Assembly: GCF_031143425.1 (NCBI RefSeq)
Contig: NC_090444.1
Coordinates: 1,351,420,323-1,351,484,322, forward strand
Reading direction: 5' to 3'
DNA: 64,000 nt
Source of the DNA: Pleurodeles waltl
Taxonomy: Eukaryota > Chordata > Amphibia > Caudata > Salamandridae
This document shows positions 12,059 through 22,838 of the stretch, one piece after another. How positions within the stretch are numbered: position 1 is the stretch's first letter; every line of letters begins with the position of its first letter. The translations under genes were made by a program, and so were the position numbers. Under the pieces are notes generated by a model that was not told the DNA's origin, ran no database searches, and was given only the letters and a program-made list of their open reading frames with translations.

Positions 12059-12977
12059 GGGCCATATTTATACTTTTTGACGCAAAACTGCGCTAACGCA
12101 GTTTTGCGCCAAATAAATTAGCGCCGGCTAACGTCATTCTGAAGCGTCATACGGGCGCCGTATTTATTGAATGGCGTTAGCCGACCGGCGCTAGCCGACC
12201 GGCGCTGCCTGGTGTGCGTGGAAAAAAACCACATACACCAGGCAGCGCCGGCGTAGGGAAAAATGGCGTTTGGGCGTCCAAAAATGGGGCAAGTCAGGCT
12301 GAGGCAAAAAAATCGTCTTAACCCGATTTGCACCATTTTTTTGGGGCGCCCAGATGCCATTAACATGACTCCTGTCTTAGCAAAGACAGGAGTCATGCCC
12401 CCTTGCCCAATGGCCATGCCCAGGGGACTTCTGTCCCCTGGGCATGGTCATTGGGCATAGTGGCATGTAGGGGGGCACAAATCAGGCCCCCCTATGCCAC
12501 AAAAAAAAATAAAAAAAATACTTACCACAACTTACCTTTTCTTCCCTGGGGTGGGTCCCTCCATCCTTGGGTGTCCTCCTGGAGTGGGCAAGGGTGGCAG
12601 GGGGTGTCCCTGGGGGCAGGGGAGGGCACCTATGGGCTCATTCTGAGCCCACTGGTCCCTTAACGCCTGCCCTGACCCAGGCATTAAAAAGAGGCGCAAA
12701 TGCGGGGTTTTTTGCCCCGCCCACTCCCGGGCGTGATTTTTGCCCGGGAGTATAAATACGACGCATATGCATCGCAGTCATTTTTTAAGACGGGAACGCC
12801 TACCTTGCATCTCATTAACGCAAGGAAGGTGTTCACGCCAAAAAATGACGCTAACTCCATGAACTTTGGCGCTAGACGGGTCTAACGCCAAAGTATAAAT
12901 ATGGAGTTAGTTTTGCGTCGAATTTGCGTCTAAAAAAACGACGCAAATTCGGCGCAAACGGAGTATAAATATGCCCC
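12059..12977. mobile_element. MITE, 919 bp, TCA duplication, GGG(G)CATATTTATACT ends
   Basis: Left end GGGCCATATTTATACT and right end the inverse of GGGGCATATTTATACT, flanked by TCA at 12056-12058 and 12978-12980. The subterminal regions are rich in TTTGCGCC and GACGCAAA words. Internal hairpins include 12364-12397 (15-bp perfect stem) and 12405-12456 (24-bp stem, one mismatch). The middle matches, inverted and diverged, the element at 54630-55529. A 3-bp duplication fits the Harbinger group, although TCA departs from TWA. No coding capacity. Confidence 0.65.
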
Positions 12978-12980
12978 TCA

Positions 12981-13185
12981 ACATCTATTTCAGGCACTGT
13001 CTTTAAACATCTTCCATTCTTTAAAAAATAATTTATGCCTTCTCAAATTTTATTTTGTTTAAGGCTACAAAAATCCCAGAAGAGCCTATCAATTTCTTCA
13101 AGTACACTTAATCAAAGAAGGATGGCATCTACCCGATTGGAGGTTGCGTTATTAGGTCTCTCTGGGCTACAATCTAACACTACGA
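12981..13185 (+). pseudogene. L1-like LINE relic, continuation after the MITE
   Basis: With the MITE and one TCA removed the frame KMIILPKYS runs on into TSISGTVFKHLPFFKK, matching the L1 pattern KMNILPK...LP.SFFKK. A later frame gives LIKEGWHLPDWRLRY, the L1 SKGGLGLPNLKLYY block. One stop and one frameshift lie between. The relic ends where the gypsy-like LTR fragment begins. Confidence 0.45.
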
Positions 13186-13447
13186 TAGTAAGGCTTTTTG
13201 CCCTACCTGTTCACTGCAGCCTAGCACGGCTCCCTTGGCAGTGTCTCTCTTTTCTAAGCTCCCACCTGCACCTTAGTTTCCTACGGGTTCAGCATGACGC
13301 AGTGTCCCCAGTCACCATCTTGTTTTCCTTCAAGCGCTTTCAGCTCATTCAGGTCTGCGCAGTTAATTTTGGGGAGACCTCACCTACATGCCAGCTTGTT
13401 GGTAACTCTACATTCAAAAGAAATACTACTAACACAGCACCCTAGTT
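13186..13447 (+). repeat. Diverged Ty3/gypsy-type LTR fragment
   Basis: GTAAGGCTTTTTGCCCTACCTG at its start parallels TGTAAGGGTTTTTACCTTACCTG at 28972, and CATCTTGTTTTCCTTCAAGC recurs in both about 130 bases later. It is therefore a second copy of the LTR that follows the gypsy integrase at 28441-28971. The remainder of this LTR is absent. Confidence 0.5.
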
Positions 13448-13487
13448 CACCAATGAAAATATTTTTTGGAATTATTACTTGAACTAT

Positions 13488-13510
13488 GGTGGTCATTACA
13501 ACATTGGCGG
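13488..13510 (+). repeat. Left terminal inverted repeat of the 9.4-kb Harbinger
   Basis: GGTGGTCATTACAAC then ATTGGCGG. The rest of the left 250 bases is rich in GCCGC/CCGCC words, the usual subterminal composition of this family. Confidence 0.7.
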
Positions 13511-13794
13511 CAAAAGCCGCTTACCGCTGTGCAGAAGACCGCCAACACACCGCCGCAGCCGCGGAATTCCACCACAGCTTTTATGACCCACATCTCGGAA
13601 TCCGCCAAAATTCAGACACCCACACAAGTCCGCCACACCAAAGGTCAGTGATAAACTGGCGAAAACAAAACCGACACTGTCACGCCAACAGAAATACACC
13701 CACACTATCACGACACACGAATCCACGCGGCGGGCTTTCAACTGCGGTATTCCATTGGCGGTACACACCGCCGCGCTCAAAATACACACACTCT

Positions 13795-14080
13795 TACAAA
13801 ACACAGCCACATTGGACAAATCGAAATACACACACCTGATACACATACACACACCACTCCCACACACCCAATACAATATAAAACACACACCCACATCACC
13901 CACAAACCCCTACGACCACAATTCACGACCGAAGGCCAGAGAGAGACACCACCATCAACAAACTAGCATCCACAGGCACACAACACCATCACCCACACAA
14001 CTTCCACGCATCTCACACAACACACCACTACATATCACCACACTTATCACCACACACACCACCCCACACATCACCTACAC
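13795..14080. repeat. CA-rich low-complexity DNA
   Basis: Runs of CACACA broken by short unique words, between the left end and the first Myb-like gene. Open frames across it (to about 134 codons) are composition artefacts rich in His and Thr. Confidence 0.6.
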
Positions 14081-14086
14081 CACCCC

Positions 14087-15613
14087 ATGGCACGGCAAAG
14101 ACAGCCCAGGCTCTCGGAGGAGGAGCTCAGGGTCATGGTGGAGGAAATTGTCCGGGTAGAGCCACAGCTATTTGGATCCCAGGTACAGCACACCTCAATT
14201 GCAAGGAAGATGGAGCTATGGTGAAGAATAGTCAACAGGGTCAACGCAGTGGGACAATACCCAAGAAATCGGGAGGACATCAGGAAAAGGTGGAACGACC
14301 TACGGGGGAAAGTGCGTTCCGTGGTCTCAAGACACCACCAGATGGTTCAGCGGACTGGCGGCGGACCCCCACCTCCCCACCCACAACTAACTACATGGGA
14401 GGAGCAGGTCTTGGCGATTCTGCATCCTGAGGGCCTCGCAGGAGTCGGTGGAGGAATGGACTCTGGTAAGTCAAATCTTAACTATTACATCCCCCACCCT
14501 ACCTGCATGCCATCACATACCCCCACCCTCGCCCTCACCCCTATCACTCCAACTCCTCACAAATGTACCAATATCACAAACCACACATCCCAACACCAAG
14601 CCCTGCATGCAACAACAACGCATGGACACCCATCACTAAAGCATGCCAACTGCACATACCAATACACCCTCCTAAACCATCATCACACAAGCTCACACAC
14701 AGGAATGTCAGCACTGGGGTACACGGTCACCCACCCATTGCACAACATGCCACACACAGATGCAATAATCATGCCTTTCCACCCCTGCAGGACCACTACC
14801 CACCGTCACCAGACAGGAGGGTCCAGACATGTCTACTATACCCACTGAAGAGGCCCAGAGTGATGACAGCACCTCTGTCCACCTGGATCTAGATGACCAG
14901 CCCGGACCATCGGGGCCTGGGGACAGTCGGTTCCCCTCACACAGGCACAGGCCACCACAGACCTTCCCCCCTCAGGAAACACCAGCACAGCACCCACCCA
15001 GCGGGCCCATACCTCCGTCCCCAGGACACGTCAATCAGCTGTTTGTCCACCACTACAGGGAACCCAGGATAACCCACCACCCCAACAACAACAGGGACAT
15101 GGGGGCAGTGGCAGTGGGCACACGGTCCTGGGGACGGAGGCCCAGGAACACAGGGGAACTGGGAGGGCTGCTGTGCGACAGGGGGCGGACAGGCCATGGG
15201 AACCCACTCTCCATGAGGCCCTCTCCTCCATCATGGGAGCCTACCACCACTCCCAGGAGACGATGGCAACAGCACTGGCCAAGTTTCAGGAGACCCAGCA
15301 GATGCAGGAGGAACAGTATTTGGGGTTCAGGGAGGAACTCAGAACCATCAGCTCCACCCTGGGCACCATCATAGGGGTGCTGAAGGAAGTACTCAACACC
15401 AGGAGGGACACTGTGGCACTACAAGGGGCCCCTGACACTAGCATGGACGATGAACTGCCCACCACCTCCGCCGGCGCTAGTGGACAGGAGGCACCGCCAC
15501 AGGATCACCACACCAGCACCCCACCCCCTGCAGATGGAGAACCACCCCGCAAACGGTCCCTGAGATCCAGGAACAAGACAGAGCACGATGCCAAGACCCT
15601 CGCCAAGAAATAA
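14087..15613 (+). pseudogene. Myb/SANT-like Harbinger partner gene 1, two exons, broken
   Basis: ATG at 14087 starts RLSEEELRVMVEEIVRVEP, followed by IVNRVNAVGQYPRNREDIRKRWNDLRGKVRS, a Myb/SANT-like DNA-binding domain of the NAIF1-like type (about residues 8-80). Exon 1 ends at 14465 before GTAAGT, and CCCCTGCAG at 14790 precedes exon 2; the phases match. Exon 2 encodes an acidic Ser-rich stretch, a Pro-rich linker, and a C-terminal helix (EALSSIMGAYHHSQETMATAL...QMQEEQYLGFREELRTISS) that looks like a dimerising coil, with a basic tail PRKRSLRSRNK. Breaks: codon 46 is TGA (14222-14224) and the frame changes near 15050. Probably needed with the transposase for end recognition; now non-functional unless read through. 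Confidence 0.6.
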
Positions 15614-15799
15614 GACCACCCTGATTGTCACCCCACTGTCCCACTTTGTCACCCTGTCCATATTGAAACTGCCCCAGCTCCACTTCCTATGCCCATATGG
15701 GCAATGCACCTGTGAGACTAATAGACTGGACTCTGCCATGGACACTCCTCTGCCATCACCCCTCACCATTTAACTTCCCCCTCCAATATTTTGTATTTA

Positions 15800-15805
15800 A
15801 ATAAA
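15800..15805 (+). promoter_or_regulatory. Polyadenylation signal AATAAA of Myb-like gene 1
   Basis: AATAAA lies 187 bases after the TAA at 15611-15613 and before the convergent transposase gene. Its position suits the 3' end of the gene 1 transcript. Confidence 0.45.
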
Positions 15806-16092
15806 CACACCTAAAGCACCAAAAGATCTGGAGTCTGTCTGTGATTTCGAAATAATGTATTTGCAATTACAGTGACAAAATGTTCTTGAAATAGTAATGT
15901 CAACATACCTATGTCACACAGCTCTAGTCCATGAGGAATTTAAACAGATGAGACACGTTGGGACGCACACCTGTGAAACCGTAAGGGAAAGTGAGAACTC
16001 AGTGACCATACACTGGGTGAAAACGACAGACAGGATAGAGGTAGAAGTGTAACAGTCCATGTAGTAGGCAGGAATGTATTCTCACCTGTGTT

Positions 16093-17211
16093 TCACTGGA
16101 AATATTGCTGGATCACTGAGTCCCTGTTCTGCATGTCTTCTTCCTCTGCTTCATCCTCATCACTGTCCACAGGCTCCACAGCTGCCACAACACCGCCATC
16201 TGGACCATCCTCCTGCAGAAAAGGCACCTGTCGTCGCAAAGCCAAGTTGTGAAGCATACAGCAGGCCACGATGATCTGGCACACCTTCTTTGGTGAGTAG
16301 AATAGGGATCCACCTGTCATATGCAGACACCTGAACCTGGCCTTCAGGAGGCCGAAGGTCCGCTCGATCACCCTCCTAGTTCGCCCATGGGCCTCATTGT
16401 AGTGTTCCTCTGCCCTTGTCATGGGATTCCTCACTGGGGTCAGTAGCCATGACAGGTTGGGGTAACCAGAGTCACCTAATAGCCACACACAGTGCCTCTG
16501 GAGTTGACCCATCACATAAGGGATGCTGCTATTCCGCAGGATGTAGGCGTCATGCACTGAGCCAGGGAACATGGCATTCACATGGGAGATGTACTGGTCT
16601 GCCAAACATACCATCTGTAATTTCATGGAATGATAAATCTTCTGGTTTCTGTACACCTGTTCACTCCTGTGGAGGGGGACCAAAGCCACATGGGTCCCAT
16701 CACTGGCACCTATGATGTTGGGGATATGTCCAAGGGCATAGAAGTCACCTTTCACTGTAGGCAAATCCTCCACCTGAGGGAAAACGATGTAGCTCCGCAT
16801 GTGTTTCAGCAGGGCAGACAACACTCTGGACAATACGTTGGAAAACATAGGCTGGGACATCCCTGATGCCATGGCCACAGTTGTTTGAAAAGACCCACTT
16901 GCAAGGAAATGGAGCACTGATAGCACCTGCACTTGAGGGGGGATTCCTGTGGGATGGCGGATTGCTGACATCAGGTCAGGCTCCAACTGTGTACACAGTT
17001 CCTGGATTGTGGCACGGTCAAACCTGTAGGTGATAATCAAATTTCTTTCCTCCATTGTCGACAGGTCCACCATCATTCGGTACACCGGAGGATTCCGCCA
17101 TCTCCTCACATGTCCCAGCGGACGGTGCCTATGAAGCACAACAGCGAGCACAGAGTCAAACAACTCAGAAGTATGTACCCACAGTCTACACAGAACACCA
17201 ATCATACACAA
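16093..17211 (-). CDS. Harbinger (PIF/HARBI1-like) DDE transposase, open
   Basis: A 372-residue frame without interruption, close to the roughly 350 residues of HARBI1. The catalytic residues are visible: D171 in ASDGTH, D247 in LLGDSGYP and E283 in RRVIERTFGLLKARFRCL, with the HDAY motif at 220-223. The N-terminal half has the FRF-type region YRFDRATIQELC and QVLSVLHFLASGSFQ, typical of DDE_4-family transposases. The C-terminus is acidic (SDEDEAEEED) and ends NRDSVIQQYFQ. It would cut and reinsert the element at 3-bp targets, acting in the nucleus together with a Myb-like partner. It runs convergent to Myb-like gene 1. The start is uncertain: residues 1-40 lack family likeness, and M46, M47 or M53 are alternatives. 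No stop or missing catalytic residue is seen. Confidence 0.8.
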   Translation of the reverse strand: MCMIGVLCRLWVHTSELFDSVLAVVLHRHRPLGHVRRWRNPPVYRMMVDLSTMEERNLIITYRFDRATIQELCTQLEPDLMSAIRHPTGIPPQVQVLSVLHFLASGSFQTTVAMASGMSQPMFSNVLSRVLSALLKHMRSYIVFPQVEDLPTVKGDFYALGHIPNIIGASDGTHVALVPLHRSEQVYRNQKIYHSMKLQMVCLADQYISHVNAMFPGSVHDAYILRNSSIPYVMGQLQRHCVWLLGDSGYPNLSWLLTPVRNPMTRAEEHYNEAHGRTRRVIERTFGLLKARFRCLHMTGGSLFYSPKKVCQIIVACCMLHNLALRRQVPFLQEDGPDGGVVAAVEPVDSDEDEAEEEDMQNRDSVIQQYFQ

Positions 17212-17576
17212 AATGTGGCCTGTATGTGTGTTGAGACTAGGCCTAGGTATGTGTGAAGCATTTGGAAATTAGGCCATGTGGGCCCCTGAAATGGCAGCTG
17301 CCTGACCTCTAAAGTGGGACAATGGGATGTGAGGTAACTGCCCTGGCATTGTACACCGTCGCAGTAGGCGGTCGAAGACCGCGGCGCAATGCTGAATTGG
17401 TTAACATTGGATCCTATGGGTCCCAGGAGCCAATGACGATGTATGCCGGCGGTGATGGTACGCACCGCCGCAGACGTGACCGCCATTTTCTATCTGTATA
17501 ATCACTCAATACCTGATCTTCGACAGGAGAGGACCTACACTGCAAGTGCTGCTATGACCTCGGTCAGGAAGAGACA
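17212..17576. other. Intergenic region between divergent transposase and Myb-like gene 2
   Basis: A GC-rich stretch with CGCCGC/GCGGCG words (about 17350-17485) separates the two divergent starts and is the natural place for a shared promoter. The words resemble those near the element ends. No TATA box is clear. Confidence 0.3.
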
Positions 17577-20009
17577 ATGGCTTGTGCGTCTGGGGAAAGG
17601 GCCCCTGCCTTCACATCGGAGGAGTTGGAGAAGCTCGTCGATTGGGTCCTCCCCAGTACACGCTACTCTACGGTCCTCCAGACCAACAGGTAAGTACACA
17701 GGGAGCATGTTGAATGGGCTATGCCTGTGTGGAGAGGGCTGGTTGTAAGAAGGAAGGGGGCAGAGTTCTGCGAGCATGAAAGACGGTGGGTGCATGTGCC
17801 ACATGGCAAGGGTAGGGATGGGGGCCACTTACTTTGACGGCGCAGTTGGTAATGACTTCTCTTCTTCCCCTGTACATTTCATGTAGGTCAGCGCCCACCA
17901 GAAGAAGGATATTTGGCGTGCCATCGCCAAGGACGTCCGGAACCTGGGGGTCCACCACAGACGGAGCACCCACTGCCGGAAAAGATGGGAGGACATTCGC
18001 CGCTGGAGCAAGAAGACGGCGGAGGCTCAGCTGGGGATGGCCTCCCAAAGTGGAAGGGGTGCCCGTTGAACCATGACCCCCCTGATGTTCAGGATCCTGG
18101 CGGTGGCCTACCCGGAGTTGGATGGCGCTTGAGGGCATCACAGCAGTCACAAGGGGGTGAGTACACTCTCATTCAGCTGACTTTGTGCGCAGTGGAGGTG
18201 TCTGGGTGGGGGAGGAGGGCTGTGGGTTTCCCTAGGCCAGGGCGAGTTCCGTAGGCTAGGCCCCTCCCTAAGGCATGGCCCTGTGGCCCCCACCCCACCT
18301 CTGTAGAGTGCCAAGTACAGCTATTCATGTACCTGTGTCATCTATGTGTGCTGATGTCGTCCATAGCCTTGTAGGCCATTTCCCATGAATTGCACTGTAG
18401 AGCCCAAGAGCGCGATATAGTGCAGGGGGCTTTTGTGTCTGTCTTGTCCGCCAACGGTAGCGGTAATCCATGCACTCAACATGTCTTTCTTCTGTTCCCC
18501 CCCTTTTTTTGTGGTCTCCCTGTTCTTGTGTGCATTAGCATCATCAGGCAGAGGACCAGTGGCACTGGAGCACGAGGGAGCTGCATCCCACATGGCCATG
18601 GAGGCCACACTACGGACTCAGAATACACCAGTGGGACGGAGGGCGAGGGGAGCACCACGGCGGGGACAGGAGCTGAAACCAGCGACACGGACTCGTCCTC
18701 TGTTGGGAGCTCCCTTGTGGTGGCGGCAACATCTGTGCCCCCCGCATCTACAGGTACAGCTGCCACCCCCCTACCAGCACCGCCCTCCCAGCAGCCCCTC
18801 AGCCTTCGCCCCGTGCCCGCTCACCCAGGAGGGTGGGCATCACCTTCGCACCAGGCACCTCAGGCCCTGCCCAGTCACCCCTGCTGCCCTCAGTGAGGAG
18901 GCCATTGACCTCCTCAGGTCCCTCATTGTTGGGCAGTCTACCATTTTGAATGCCATCCAGGGTGTAGAAAGGCAGTTGCAACAAACAAATACATTCCTGG
19001 AGGGCATTCATTCTGGTCAGGTGGCCCTTCACCGAGCCTTTCAAACTCTGGCCTCAGCACTGATGGCAGCCATTGTCCCTGTGTCCAGCCTCCCCCCTCC
19101 AACCTCCTCCACCCAGACCCAATCCTCTGTACCTCAACCTATCCCAAGCACACCATCAGACCAGCCTGCACACACCTCACCACACAAAGGAAGCTCAGGC
19201 AAACATAAGCACCACACATCCCACAGGCACTCACGCAAGCATCACACACATACAGACACACCAACATCCACTGCCTCCACTGTGTCCCCCTCGTCGTCGT
19301 CTCCCTCCTCCCTCCCAGTCTCGTCTACACTCACACCTGCATGCACTACCCCTACAGCCACTACGTCCCTCACCAGCACACCCACCAGCACACCCTGCTC
19401 ACGTGCAGTCACCACCCCCACTACCATACATACATCCCCTGTGTCCTCTCCCAGTGTGTCTGTGACGCCCCCTCCGAAGATACACAAACGTAGGCACACA
19501 CCCACCCAACAGCCATCCACCTCACGGCAGCCTCCAGCGCATGCACCTGCACCCAAAGCCACCAAACGTACTCCTCCTACAACCACCACCTCTTCCTCCA
19601 CTCCCAAACCCCCTCCAGCTACCCGTCCCTATGTGTCCAAAAAACTTTTCCTGTCCAGCCTTGACCTATTTACCACCCCCCCGTCCAACTCATAGGTCCC
19701 GAACTAGCACCTCAGCCACAACATCTCCGGGACCAGTGGTGCCTCTTGTCACAGGTATGTGGAGTGCACCGGCCATCAGGACAGCCAGTGGGGCACGGAG
19801 CCACAGCACAGCCAGTCCCCCCTGTGAAGCACCAGAAGTTGGCCAGTGCCCGGCGGGAGAGGGGGAAGACTCCAGCCACCCAAGCTGCTCCCAGTGGTCC
19901 CGGTGGGAGTGTGGACTCAGCTGTGACTCCTCCCAACGTGGGGAAGGGCCACAAGAAACCCGGCAAGTCTGGGAGGAGCAGCACGGCAGAGAAGACCGCC
20001 ATCATCCCC

Positions 20010-20371
20010 GCTGCCCAGGAGGGCGCCGCCAGCCCCATCCTCGCTGCCGAGGAGGCCACCGTCAGCCCCATACTCGCTGCCCAGGAGGGCCCCGCCAGCT
20101 ACAGCCCAGCTGCCCAGGAGGCCACCGCCAGCCCCATCCTCGCTGCACAGTAGGCCACCGCCAGCCCATCCTCGCTGCCCGGGAGGGCCCCACCAGCAAC
20201 AGCCCAGCTGCCCAGGAGGGCCCCGCCAGCCACAGCCCAGCTGCCCAGGAGGGCCCCGCCAGCCACAGCCCAGCTGCCCAGGAAGGCCCTGCCAGCCACA
20301 GCCCAGCTGCCCAATGAAGGACCGCCAGCCCCAGCCCAGCTGGGCAATGAAGGACCGCCAACTCAAGCACC
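20010..20371 (+). repeat. Coding tandem array, 33-bp unit, 11 copies
   Basis: Units start GCTGCCCAGGAGG and encode AAQEGPASHSP or close variants, starting at 20010, 20043, 20076, 20109, 20142, 20174 and so on. The unit at 20142 is 32 bp and contains a TAG, which explains the change of open frame at that point. Part of the tail of Myb-like gene 2. Confidence 0.75.
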
Positions 20372-20791
20372 GCTGAACAGGGCACCGCCAACTCAAGCAC
20401 CGCTGAACAGGGCACCACCAACTCAGGCACCGCTGAACAGGGCACCTCCAACTCAAGCACCGCTGAACAGGGCACCACCAACTCAAGCACCGCTGAACAG
20501 GGCACCGCCAACTCAGGCACAGCTGAACAGGGCACCGCCAACTCAAGCACCGCTGAACAGGGCACCGCCAACTCAGGCACCTCTGAACAGGGCACCGCCA
20601 ACTCAAGTACCGCTGAACAGGGCACCGCCAACTCAAGCACCGCTGCACAGGGCACCGCCAACTCAAGCACCGCTGAACAGGGCACCGCCAAATCAAGCAC
20701 CGCTGCACAGGGCACTGCCAACTCAAGCACCGCTGAACAGGGCACCGCCAAATCAAGCACCGCTGAACAGGGCACCGCCAAATCAAGCACC
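20372..20791 (+). repeat. Coding tandem array, 30-bp unit, 14 copies
   Basis: Units start GCTGAACAGGGCACC and encode AEQGTANSST. They continue the frame used by the later 33-bp units, with two TGA codons at the junction, and close with an in-frame TGA at 20801. Very homogeneous, so recently amplified. The complementary strand is also open but that is a by-product of the period being a multiple of three. Confidence 0.8.
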
Positions 20792-20846
20792 GCTAGCCCA
20801 TGAGAGGCAGGGGCACTGATGCAACTGGGACCGTCACGGGGTGCGT

Positions 20847-21412
20847 GATGCACTCTGGGCACCAGTCCCCCTCCAGAACCAGTGGAGACATGCATCCACT
20901 CCGTCTGTCCTTAACAGGATGAAGCACTCTGGGCACCAGTCCCCCTCCAGAACCAGTGGAGACATCCATCCACTACCTCTGTCCTTCACAGGATGAAGCA
21001 CTCTGGGCACCAATCCCCCTCCAGAACCAGTGGAGACATGCATCCACTCCGTCTGTCCTTCACAGGATGAAGCACTCTGGGCACCAGTCCCCCTCCAGAA
21101 CCAGTGGAGACATGCATCCACTCCGTCTGTCCTTAACAGGATGAAGCACTCTGGGCACCAGTCCCCCTCCAGAACCACTGGAGACATGCACCTACTCCAT
21201 CTGTCCTTCACAGGATGAAGCACTCTGGGCACCAGTCCCCCTCCAGAACCAGTGGAGACATGCACCCACTACCTCTTTCCTTCACAGGATGAAGCACTCT
21301 GGGCACCAGACCCCCTCCAGAACCAGTGGAGACATCCATCCACTACCTCTGCCCTTCACAGGATGAAGCACTCTGGGCACCAGTCCCCCTCCAGAACCAG
21401 TGGAGACTGTCA
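20847..21412. repeat. Non-coding tandem array, 74-bp unit, about 7.7 copies
   Basis: Units begin GATGAAGCACTCTGGGCACC at 20918, 20992, 21066, 21140, 21214, 21288 and 21362. The first copy at 20847 is slightly short. Unit length is not a multiple of three and the array follows the gene 2 stop, so it is untranslated. Confidence 0.8.
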
Positions 21413-21416
21413 TCCA

Positions 21417-21957
21417 ATTGAGAGACTGTGGATTTGCACTCCCCAGGATAATGCAGTGGGCAACCCACCCACTGTAGAGACTTGAGAGACTGTGGCTTTG
21501 CACTACCCAGGATTGAACAGTGGGCAACCCACCCACTGTAGAGACTTGAGAGCCTGTAGCTTTGCACTCCCCAGGATTGAACAGTGGGCAACCCACCCAC
21601 TGTAGAGACTTGAGAGACTGTGGCTTTGCACTCCCCAGAATTGAACAGTGGGCAAACAACCCACTGTATAGACTTGAGAGACTGTGGCTTTGCACTCCCC
21701 AGGATTGAACAGTGGGCAACCCACCCACTGTAGAGACTTGAGAGACTGTGGCTTTGCACTCCCCAGGATAATGCAGTGGGCAACCCACCCACTGTAGAGA
21801 CTTGAGAGACTGTGGCTTTGCACTCCCCAGGATTGAACAGTGGGCAAACCACCCACTGTATAGACTTCAGAGACTGTGGCTTTGCACTCCCCAGGATTGA
21901 ACAGTGGGCAAACCACCCACTGTATAGACTTCAGAGACTGTGGCTTTGCACTCCCCA
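21417..21957. repeat. Non-coding tandem array, 64-bp unit, about 8.5 copies
   Basis: Unit starts at 21417, 21481, 21545, 21609, 21673, 21737, 21801, 21865 and a part copy at 21929. Each unit carries CAGTGGG and CCCACTG separated by about seven bases, so each copy could form a small hairpin. Long minus-strand frames across it are artefacts. Confidence 0.8.
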
Positions 21958-22291
21958 GTATACATCAATGGGCATGGAGCCCCCTCGTGGATCTGGCGTC
22001 GTGCACTCATCCGTCTGAGGTGCCCCCCCTTCCCTTCCTCCCTTAGGTGCCTGTTGTATTTCTATCTGATGCCCCAGCAGTGTTCTCTCTGTTTTGATCG
22101 GGTATCTTGTGTGGACATCGCCCATGCATTTTGTGCCCAGTGGTCCACGGACTTTAATAGTGGAATACCTTGGACTGGTATTCTTGGTGTATATATTTGT
22201 TTATAGTGTAAATATATATTGATTTTGGATTACTGTATTTTAATAGATTACAAATGTTGAACTCATTTCCTTTTGTTCTTGCATTCTTCCA
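21958..22291. other. Non-coding, no feature recognised
   Basis: Between the 64-bp array and the G-rich tract. The AT-rich part around 22180-22260 could hold transcript ends, but no clear signal was found. Confidence 0.25.
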
Positions 22292-22386
22292 GGGGGGGTT
22301 GGGGGTTGGGGGTTGTAAATGTAATGTATCAACATGTACTTGTGTGTGTGTTGTAGTGGGTGAGGGTGGGGGTGGGGGTGGGAGTG
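22292..22386 (+). other. Two G-run clusters, candidate G-quadruplexes
   Basis: The plus strand has GGGGGGG TT GGGGG TT GGGGG at 22292-22313, then GTGGGTGAGGGTGGGGGTGG through about 22386. The second cluster has four or more G-runs of at least three with one- to two-base loops, a standard quadruplex pattern. Confidence 0.5.
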
Positions 22387-22838
22387 TTGCGTGTGTGTGT
22401 GTCACTCTTTTTTCCCTCCCCCTCCCCTGTGTCGTAGGTTCAGTACTCACCGTGGTCTTTGCCGCCGTCTTTGATGTTCCTGGTAGAGGAGCAGGAAGAC
22501 AAAGGCTGGGAGTATCTGGAGCTCGGGTTCTATGGCGTCCTGGTTCCTCGTGGGGTGTGTAGAGGTGAGCATTTTCCCTTCCAAGTCCAGTTTCCGCCGT
22601 GATTTTGTTCGCCGTGAATCCGCCCCGGAATAGGTGGCGGATTGGACTGTTGTAATACAGTAGGCGGAACCTTGTCTTCCGCCTGTCTGTTGGCGGTTAC
22701 CGCTGCGGTGTTTGTTTGTACCGCCATGGCGGTCAGAGTGTTAAAGTGGCTATCTATGTTGGCGGTTTCCGCCATGGTCGTAATAAAATTTTTTTTACCG
22801 CCGGCCTGTTGGCGGTTTTACCGCCGCTTTAACACCGA

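Larger units (their letters stand above)
17577..20803 (+). pseudogene. Myb-like Harbinger gene 2 (MYPOP-like), multi-exon, broken
   Basis: ATG at 17577 begins MACASGERAPAFTSEELEKLV. Exon 1 ends at 17689 before GTAAGT; exon 2 starts at 17887 after CATGTAG and gives KKDIWRAIAKDVRNLGV, STHCRKRWEDIRRWSKKTAEAQLG, a Myb-like domain with spaced tryptophans. A third exon starts near 18541: acidic SGTEGEGSTTAGTGAETSDT, then PVTPAALSEEAIDLLRS and QLQQTNTFLEGIHSGQ, a coiled segment, then a long Pro/Ser/Thr tail and an 11- then 10-residue repeat tract ending at TGA 20801-20803. Breaks: one C is missing near 17654, and there are stops at 18067 and 18130, a frameshift near 18850 and a TAG at 20151. Vertebrate databases often label such proteins 'partner of profilin'-like; I read it as a transposon accessory protein. 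Confidence 0.6.

Noticed and set aside
17350..17485. GC-rich block near 17.4 kb as an internal Harbinger end
   Set aside because: Composition resembles subterminal DNA but no GGYCxTCATTA-type terminus or 3-bp duplication is present there.
19917..20895. Long minus-strand frames (277 and 289 codons) across the tandem arrays
   Set aside because: They arise because the 33- and 30-bp periods keep all frames in step; composition is monotonous and there is no domain or start context.
21282..21916. Minus-strand frames of 137-169 codons over the 64-bp and 74-bp arrays
   Set aside because: Units are not multiples of three, several frames are open at once and the peptides simply repeat; artefact of repeats without stops.
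20847..21957. Regularly spaced repeats considered as a CRISPR array
   Set aside because: The units are contiguous without unique spacers and the context is a eukaryotic transposon.
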